From assembly GCA_003254925.1 (NCBI GenBank), contig QANZ01045297.1, forward strand, positions 1 to 64,000: DNA of 64,000 nucleotides, written 5' to 3'. The translations under genes were made by a program, and so were the position numbers. Below, in pieces: positions 57,126 through 64,000 of the stretch. Position 1 is the stretch's first letter; every line of letters begins with the position of its first letter. Source of the stretch: Chamaecrista fasciculata. Its lineage: Eukaryota; Streptophyta; Magnoliopsida; Fabales; Fabaceae. Under the pieces are notes generated by a model. The model saw only the letters and a program-made list of their open reading frames with translations, searched no databases and was not told the origin of the DNA.

Positions 57126-60022
57126 ATGACTTCTGAACTAATTCACAGAGGCCAAGGCGGCCAATCGAGAAATCCAACCTCCGATTCACCAACCCCTAAC
57201 GATTCTCCTGGAAAATCCTCAAACTCAGTTTCCGGTAGGGTTCGAGTGAGAATCCCCTTCCTCCTCATCGGCGTCGCCATAGCCACAGTCTTCTTCCACT
57301 TTTTCTCTCATCCGTCCACTTCACCGATTCCGATTCCGATTCCGGAGACGGAGACGAGTCTGCCGGCTCGGCGTGTGCTATTGGAGGAAGCTACGACGAC
57401 GGCGACGGCGACGGCGAATCCGCGCGGAAAAAGCGGGAAGGTGCCTGCGAGTCTGAAAGGTAAGAGGAAGAGGATTGTGGTGACCGGTGGGGCCGGTTTC
57501 GTCGGAAGCCACTTGGTGGACCGTCTGATTGAGCGAGGCGATAGCGTGATTGTGATCGACAATTTCTTCACCGGAAGGAAGGATAACCTGTTTCACCATT
57601 TTGGAAACCCCAATTTCGAGCTCATTCGGCACGACGTCGTTCAGCCCATCCTCTTGGAGGTTGACCAGATCTATCACTTGGCTTGCCCTGCTTCCCCTGT
57701 CCATTACAAGTTCAATCCCGTCAAGACCATCATATCCTTTCATTTCTCTTAATTCCTAAATTCACTCTCTTACTCTTACTAATGCTAAATATATGCACTT
57801 GATTGTAACTAAAATGGATATATTTCTCTCCATGTTTTGCATCATATATAGCCCTCCCTAAGATTTATATTAAACGATATGGAATAGAAAAATTGAGGAA
57901 TGCATATGCTCATGTAGTTACTATCTATCTTGAATTCTTGATTATATTAAATGAATACTAGATATGTATATATGAAAATCAACAAAAATACAAAATGTTG
58001 GATGATTTGGAATTGTTTGATCCTTGACTCTTACCCTTCGTTTGGCTTGTTGTGGAGTCCACAAGACCAATGTGGTGGGCACATTGAACATGTTGGGATT
58101 GGCAAAGAGGGTTGGAGCTCGCTTTTTGCTTACTAGCACCAGTGAGGTGTATGGTGATCCTCTTCAACATCCTCAGGCTGAGACCTATTGGGGCAACGTC
58201 AATCCCATTGGTACCCACACCACACTTTATGCGCCCACAGATTAAATTCATTTATATATATCTCACTCTTTTAACTTCTAAATCTGGATTAACTTCAAGT
58301 ACTTATGTTTTGCCCATTGTGACTGCTTGTTGGTATAGGTGTGAGAAGTTGTTATGATGAAGGAAAGCGCACAGCAGAGACCTTGACCATGGACTATCAC
58401 AGAGGCGCTGGCATTGAGGTTAGTTCCCATTACACTTTTATAGACTTGTTCGGTACAGTATTTATCTATATCTTGAAAACCTTAAAATATATAGGACATT
58501 ATGTTACATTTTTGGTATGTCAATCAAAAGTTGTAACGGAAATGATATCATTCATATTATGTAGGAGTTAACGAAACTCAAAGTGTAGGGACCATAATTT
58601 TTGTTTGGTATTTCAATTTTCAAACCACCAAAATTGGCTTCTTAGACCCTAAACATATTGGATATTAATGTAACAAACAACAAATGCATCTAAAATAATA
58701 ATTATTTATTAGTCTGATGACTTGCCATAAAAGAAGGTTGAAATTGTTGTATAGGTGAGGATTGCTCGTATCTTCAATACTTACGGACCAAGAATGTGCC
58801 TTGACGATGGACGTGTAGTTAGTAACTTCGTTGCTCAGGTGAAGCACTCAATTACTCTTGACGTTGTTCTACTATTAGTCCCTTATTATCTCATTATTAT
58901 TGTTGCTTCAATTCTATTTGTGACGTGCTTTCGTTTCAATTCCCCCCAACCTTTTATGAAACTACATGCAGGCACTGAGGAAGGACCCGTTAACGGTTTA
59001 TGGCGATGGAAAACAAACAAGAAGCTTCCAATATGTTTCAGACTTGGTAATTTTTTTTTGTGTTTCTTGCTTTCACTTACTAAGCCACCAGGGGACTTTT
59101 GGCATGCTCTATCTAATTAAAATCAGGAAATTCTTAGCGAAAGATCTGAAGTGGGTATCACTTTATACCTTGTTGTAATTATCACAAATAAGAATGCCTA
59201 ACTTTTAGTTGGCAAAAAATACTGCTACTATGCTATTAGGACAATGCGACAAGCCACTTGAGATTTCCGTGATTTTATTGTACAGTAAAAATCTCAATGA
59301 TTCTTACATGTACATCGTGTAGAAAGTGTTTTTAAGAATTTGTCGCTAACCCTGTGAGTGAATCATGACAAGTTCATGGTCCATATCATTTAAGGTGACT
59401 TTAGAAAGTGATAGGACATGTTTGAAATGAATGCATTATTATTTATGTACTGTACAGGTGGAAGGACTAATGCGGTTAATGGAAGGAGAGCATATAGGCC
59501 CTTTCAATCTTGGCAATCCTGGTGAATTCACCATGCTTGAACTTGCTCAGGTAAATGCACCTTACCCTGCTTATATACTTCATTAAGATATGTGAGAAGT
59601 TCGTTAATTTAAAACTGAACAAGGTTAATATATATATTCCTCAAATTCACTCATTTATTCAATAAATGAATCAAATCAACCTCCAATAATTCACAAATAA
59701 CTCAATCTATTTACATTTTACTCACTCAGCATATTAATAATGTAAGAAGCTCCCATATAGACAACAGTAAATTTGGGTTTACAGATATAATTGAATTGTG
59801 CAGGTGGTACAAGAGACGATAGATCCAAATGCAAAGATAGAGTATAGACCAAACACAGAGGATGACCCACATAAGAGGAAACCAGATATTTCAAAGGCTA
59901 AGGAGCTTCTTGGGTGGCAGCCAACTGTGTCCCTTCGTAAGGGGCTTCCTCTAATGGTGGCTGACTTCAAACAAAGAATATTTGGTGATTCCAAAGAAGC
60001 ATCGGTCAATGCTGCAGTATAG
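57126..60022 (+). CDS. UXS: UDP-glucuronate decarboxylase (UDP-xylose synthase), membrane type
   Basis: Seven exons (57126-57731, 58063-58210, 58339-58418, 58755-58838, 58972-59046, 59458-59550, 59804-60022) join in frame to 434 aa. The N-terminus MTSELIHRG resembles Arabidopsis UXS2/UXS4. One hydrophobic segment at about 43-61 gives a type II Golgi membrane topology. The extended-SDR domain follows: NAD-binding GGAGFVGSH at 121-129, the [15 protein letters not shown] loop, and catalytic Tyr257 and Lys261 (YDEGK). Then come [20 protein letters not shown] and the C-terminal [15 protein letters not shown] and [16 protein letters not shown]. The enzyme turns UDP-glucuronate into UDP-xylose for xylan, xyloglucan and proteoglycan synthesis. 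All key residues are present. Intron 1 has AT-AC ends; the other introns are GT-AG. Confidence 0.95.
57732..58062 (+). other. AT-AC, U12-type intron in UXS
   Basis: The conserved protein runs NPVKTI then [11 protein letters not shown]. The DNA between these codons begins ATATCCTTT, the exact U12 AT-AC donor consensus, and ends TCCAC. A branch-site match TCCTTGAC lies at 58021-58028. The branch A (58027) is 35 nt from the 3' end, rather longer than typical for minor-spliceosome introns. No GT-AG alternative keeps the family sequence in frame. The intron is 331 nt. Confidence 0.85.
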
Positions 60023-60346
60023 ATAACACAGTGAGCAACAGAAATAAGAGAAGATCAGAGAAACAACATTAGTGAAATTAAAATGGAATAAGAGGCATAA
60101 TTCCCTTGATTAGTGATTCTTTTTTATAACAATGATATGTAGAAATTTATGAATTAGTCCCTGCTTGGGTAAATTTTTGGTAGCAAAATTAAATAAGCAG
60201 TAACCTGCCGTGGCAAGATTTGTCACAACTCACATGCCTCAATATTTTGTTTTTGGTATTTGAATGGTCATATCATCAATTGGGAAATGTAGACCGTAGG
60301 CTGTAGCTGTTCTTTTGTGGAAACATTATTAAAATATATTTATTTC
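60023..60346 (+). other. 3' region of UXS
   Basis: This is probable 3' UTR and spacer. Nothing else is seen. Confidence 0.4.
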
Positions 60347-61920
60347 TGATACATCACTATTTGGGCGTACGCCTAAATGACCCTCGAACCGGGCCTCTTC
60401 TCCCCTCTAAACCTGGCAAGGCGCACTCGAACCAATCGCGTGCCCCCCTGCACCCTTAGGGGCGGTCGCGATCCACCCAGGGTCGTGGCGGGCGCCTCCG
60501 AATTAACACGCAATCACCCACGACTGCCTTGCTCCGCAATCCTCGCTGGTGGAGATCGTGGACCACGGACCTAGTCATACCCGCGCTCTCCAGTCGTCTG
60601 GCGCCCGCCTAGTAACGCAACACGCAATCACCCACGATTTCCTTGTCCCGCAAATCTCAGTCTCCACCACTCTCGCTGGTGGAGATCGTGCCTGACTACG
60701 TGGTGCGCCCCGCTCGCTGGCCACCACTCTCACCCTGCTCTATAAATAGAGCTCAACCCCACAGATAAAGGTTAGCTACTTCTCACCTTTCAGAATTCTC
60801 TTGCTCTCACATCTCTCATATTCTAACTTGAGCGTCGGAGTATTCTTCGCAGGGCCCCCCTGTGAAGTTCTTGTAGTTACTTGGACGATCAACTTACTCT
60901 TGCAGCCCTCACTTGTTGAACTAGGTAAGCCTGACCATTTTCTAGTTTATCATTGGCGCCGTCCGTGGGAAAAACCACGTCGTGTGCTCATCAACACGTG
61001 CTCCTCACCACCTTTTCCACACGTGAGCCCTCGTGCTCGTCTTTCTTGCTTTTTATCAAAAGCTAATTCACCGACGTTTGTCTTGTTAAACTAGGTGAAC
61101 CATATATTGCTATAGCCAACATCGAGGAATCCCCCCATGATCACCTTCTGGAGGACGACCCCTCTGACTCCCAGGAGCACGCCCCGGGAACTCAGGAGGA
61201 CCATGGACAGGAGAAACACCAGGACTAGGGACCCTCTCGAATTGCACCACCTGTGACCCAGACGGGCGCCACGGGACAGACATTCGAAGCCTAGGACATT
61301 ATGTCCATCTTCCGTGGATGATGAAAGATCAGACGGACGCCCTCCGTCGTGAGTTTCAGAATCTCTCCATTCACAACACTCCCACTGGGACGCCCCAGGG
61401 ATCCAATCCGGCCCGTCGCCACACTACAGCGGGTTCTGCTCAGAACGTCTCGGCCGCCGCAGGCTTCGAGGACGAGCGAGGCACCTTCATCCCTCAGAAG
61501 GGGCCTTTTGCGTTGTCCATTCAGTGCGACATCATTCCATAGGGCTTTAAAATGCCCGTGAAGATTACACCGTACGAGCTTGCTGCGGATCCGAACTTGC
61601 ATATGAAGGCATTCAACGTCGCTGTCCAGCTGGCGTCCATCACCGAAGGGAAAAAGTGTAAGTTGTTCCCAACCACTCTCGGCTAGGAGGGCCTTCATTG
61701 GTACGCCCGCCTCCCGGATTACTCCATTAGTACCTTTGATGAGTTGGAGGCCGCCTTCCTCAAACGATTTCCTACGAGTATTATCTATAAAAAGCCATCA
61801 ACTGTGATGGCGGACTTGATCCAGGGTTCCAGCGAGAGTCTCCGGGACTTCCTCAAGCGTTTCTCCGAGCATTGTCACGAGGTTGAAGAATTGGAGGATA
61901 GCATAGATAAATAGATCTTC
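60347..61920 (+). mobile_element. Ty3/gypsy LTR retrotransposon fragment (5' LTR, leader, partial gag), fossil
   Basis: A GC-rich block starts TGATACATC and ends TTTATCA (60347-60952), a 606-bp LTR with a TATA-like CTATAAATAG near 60741 and a GAGCGTCGGAG motif. Directly after it comes a primer-binding-site-like TGGCGCCGTCCGTGGGA (60955). The leader and a partial gag region (about 61320-61920) follow, recognisable by WYARLPDYSISTFDELEAAF and similar gypsy capsid motifs. No pol region and no 3' LTR are present. The copy is broken, with several breaks, and ends abruptly near 61920. Its base composition stands out from the AT-rich host DNA. Confidence 0.8.
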
Positions 61921-62025
61921 AAGCATAGATAAATAGATGACGTGTTTAAATATTTGCATAACAATTCAAGTAAACAAAAATATAGATTGCCGGGAATTTT
62001 GTGAGGTATCCACATGATATAGAAC

Positions 62026-62768
62026 TAGAGCTGTCAAAGTGGGTCAACTCGGCTCACACGGGTTGGCCCACCACGGGTTACGGTTCACGCGGGCTGGCTC
62101 ACGCGGGCCAGAATTTCTGGTGAGCCAGGATTATGCCAACCCGGCTCACCATCTTGGTGAGCCGGGTTGGCTCACTTAACCCACCAAAATTTAATTTTTT
62201 TTTTTTTTTAAATTCAATGTACATTTTTCCCAACCTGTTTTTTTTTTAAAAAAAATTCAAACAAATCTAACTCTTGGCATTGTTCTTGAAGTGTTGTAAA
62301 ATACATGGAAAACTCCACACATGCTAATTTTCGTTCCAACCTATTGTGTTTTTGGCCTGAGACCTATTTAATTCATCAAATATTGCAAATTGCAATACAA
62401 AAGTCAAGGCCAACTCTTAAAATGGAGAAGCAAAGTGAGAGAGTGAGAGAGAGAGCAACTAAGAGTTATTGTGACTTTTTGTGAGTGAATATGAAAAGTG
62501 AGATGTCAAGAGTAATTTGGGTTAGTGAAAGGCTTAAAATGAAATTAAGTTATTAGTTTTTTAATTTTAGAATTATTTTTTTTTACATGGTGGGTTGGTG
62601 AGCCAACCCACCAACTCGCCGGGTTGGCTCACCATGGCTCGCGGGTTAGGTGAGCCAACTCACACGGGTTAAAATTATTGGTGAGCCAAGATTACATCAA
62701 TCCGGCTCACCATTTTTGCGGGTTAAACGGGTCCAACCCACGGGTTGGAACCCATTTTGACAGCTCTA
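62026..62768. mobile_element. hAT MITE with perfect 8-bp TSD
   Basis: The 743-bp element begins TAGAGCTGTCAAAGTGGGT and ends TTTTGACAGCTCTA, typical hAT terminal sequence. The target duplication TATAGAAC is perfect (62018-62025 and 62769-62776). Subterminal regions carry many GGGTTGGCTCACC-like repeats in both orientations. The centre (62190-62590) is AT-rich and non-coding. Confidence 0.92.
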
Positions 62769-62776
62769 TATAGAAC

Positions 62777-63247
62777 TTAATTAATGATCAACATAGAATT
62801 TTTGCATATTGTCACATCACATCATTTTTACTTTATATCGCATACCATGATGAATAAATTGATTGAAGCATTTTGACTTGAACCCAAGATATATAATAAA
62901 GATGGAAATTTATTTGATCGATGTAAATAGCTCTCATCATATATGTAGAAAAATAATTACTTCATTATTAAAAATGAATTGAAGAGAGTTTATAAAATAT
63001 ATCAAATATACTTTTATACTTTATTAGAAGTCAAAAACCAAGATTCATAAAACTTGACTTGTGCCGAGAGTTGCAAAGAGAAGGATCTTGTCCAGTAGTA
63101 AAATTTTTTTTAAAAAAAAGATTCAGACAATATTTTTTACTTGATAATCAGAAACTATTTTTTCTTTTGAATTGTAGAGATTATTAAAGTGAATTTTCTC
63201 TTTCAATAAAAAATTTTATCTACACGAACTTAATTTAAAATCATGAC
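62777..63247. other. Intergenic, nothing recognised
   Basis: This is AT-rich sequence without genes or paired repeats. Confidence 0.4.
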
Positions 63248-63698
63248 TGTTGGGTAATTGATTGAAAATGGAAGTATGTAAGGTTTTAGAAAGTCCCATA
63301 TTACTTGATTAGTAATTGTGAGGTTTTTTAATAAGTCCCCCATTGCTTGGTTAGTAATTGTTGGAGGAGCTCTACTACTATAAAAGGAGGCTCAAGACAA
63401 GTTTACAAGTGCACCAAGTCAATACACTTTAAGCTTTGTATTTGACTTTTAAATTCCTTTATCTCTTATATTTTAGAGTTCTTCTATTGTTATTAGTAGA
63501 GTGTGGCTTTGTGAGAGTATGGGTGTACTTGGGGTAAGGGTTGAGAGAGTATTGTGTGATGTAACAATTTTCATATAGTATTTTTCTCTAGTTGACTTTT
63601 GGCAACGGGTGTGATTTTTTTCCCGATTTGAGTTTTTCACATTAATTCCTCTTGTGTTATGATTGTGTTTCTTCATCTTATTTTTCTGGTTATTTTCA
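63248..63698 (+). mobile_element. Probable solo LTR (Ty1/copia-like), fossil
   Basis: The sequence begins TGTTGGGTAATTG, has a TATA box (ACTATAAAAGGAGGC near 63377) and shows the layout of plant copia LTRs, with a TTTTTCTCTAGTTGACTTTT stretch and a TTCCTCTTGTGTTATGATTG stretch near the end. The right end is placed near TATTTTCA with some doubt. No internal region adjoins it and the 5-bp flanks do not match, so a solo LTR with some decay is likely. Confidence 0.5.
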
Positions 63699-64000
63699 AG
63701 GGGAAATGTTATTTTATTTTTTTAAAAAAATATTCTTATTTTTTCCCAAAAATGACATCATTTTTAAATAGGTGTAGCAATTTATTAAACCACCTATAAT
63801 AGGTGTGTGCATGGCATGAAACGCATCGCAGATTCGCAGACTCCAATCCCATGCATGAAAGTAAAGTCGAAACAAGAAGGGATCCCTAAAATAAAGTGTA
63901 ACTTAAATTTGGTTGTATAGACAATAAACACAAGACGCGACTTTAGGAAGGAAAAGGTAAGTGTATGATTTCATAAAAGTTTCTTATATTTTGAAAACTT
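63699..64000. other. Window end, nothing recognised
   Basis: This is AT-rich sequence without a supportable feature up to the window edge. Confidence 0.35.

Noticed and set aside
57308-57743. Minus-strand open frames over UXS exon 1
   Set aside because: They mirror the GC-rich first exon. The plus strand gives the conserved UXS protein.
57732-57752. UXS exon 1 reading on to the stop after KTIISFHFS
   Set aside because: The conserved [11 protein letters not shown] continuation lies at 58063, and the ATATCCTTT donor explains the gap better than a truncated protein.

Overview
This is nuclear DNA of a flowering plant, most likely a eudicot. The window is AT-rich. Its genes carry many GT-AG introns, and most are plant-typical: PRL1, membrane-type UDP-xylose synthase, an ESD4-class SUMO protease, a single-domain plant USP and a legume-LIN-like WD40 protein. 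Fragments of the plant-only regulators D14, NPR1 and KANADI are also present. The species cannot be named from the sequence alone.

Six host genes look complete. (1) ESD4/ULP1-type SUMO protease, + strand, 9 coding exons, 498 aa (13094-17462). (2) A J-domain membrane co-chaperone with a single coding exon, - strand (26810-27871). (3) A universal stress protein, - strand, 4 exons, 170 aa (33688-34647). (4) A LIN-like WD40 protein, + strand, 17 exons, 1285 aa (38426-44770). (5) PRL1, + strand, 17 exons, 480 aa (47992-54802). (6) A membrane-anchored UDP-glucuronate decarboxylase (UXS), + strand, 434 aa (57126-60022), whose first intron has AT-AC ends and U12-type signals. A kinesin-13 3' remnant (19051-20857) and AAA-ATPase fragments (206-1040) are broken gene pieces. 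Just upstream of the kinesin remnant, on the same strand, two C/D-box snoRNA-like units sit behind a telo-box/site-II promoter.

The DNA between genes is mostly transposons. Several Mutator-like (MULE) elements keep terminal inverted repeats (TIRs) and 9-bp target-site duplications (TSDs). At least three TIR elements enclose pieces of host regulatory genes: strigolactone receptor D14 (1086-2241), the NPR1 BTB domain (23922-25276) and the KANADI GARP domain (29476-31598). Two further TIR elements (4691-6163 and 46195-47551) have filler that may be captured but whose source I could not name. Cargo-free relatives (28946-29450, 36642-37041) and a solo TIR (45211-45645) are also present. hAT MITEs lie at 8451-9015, 46747-47261 (nested in a MULE) and 62026-62768.

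Retroelements include an L1-type LINE fragment, an RTE LINE inside PRL1 intron 6, two SINEs, a 338-bp TRIM upstream of the USP gene, a broken Ty3/gypsy fragment and two probable solo LTRs.

The genes are not an operon and share no single pathway. They are ordinary housekeeping, signalling and cell-wall genes embedded in an active gene-capturing transposon landscape. The observations most worth following are the cluster of captured signalling-gene fragments, the AT-AC intron and the snoRNA pair.
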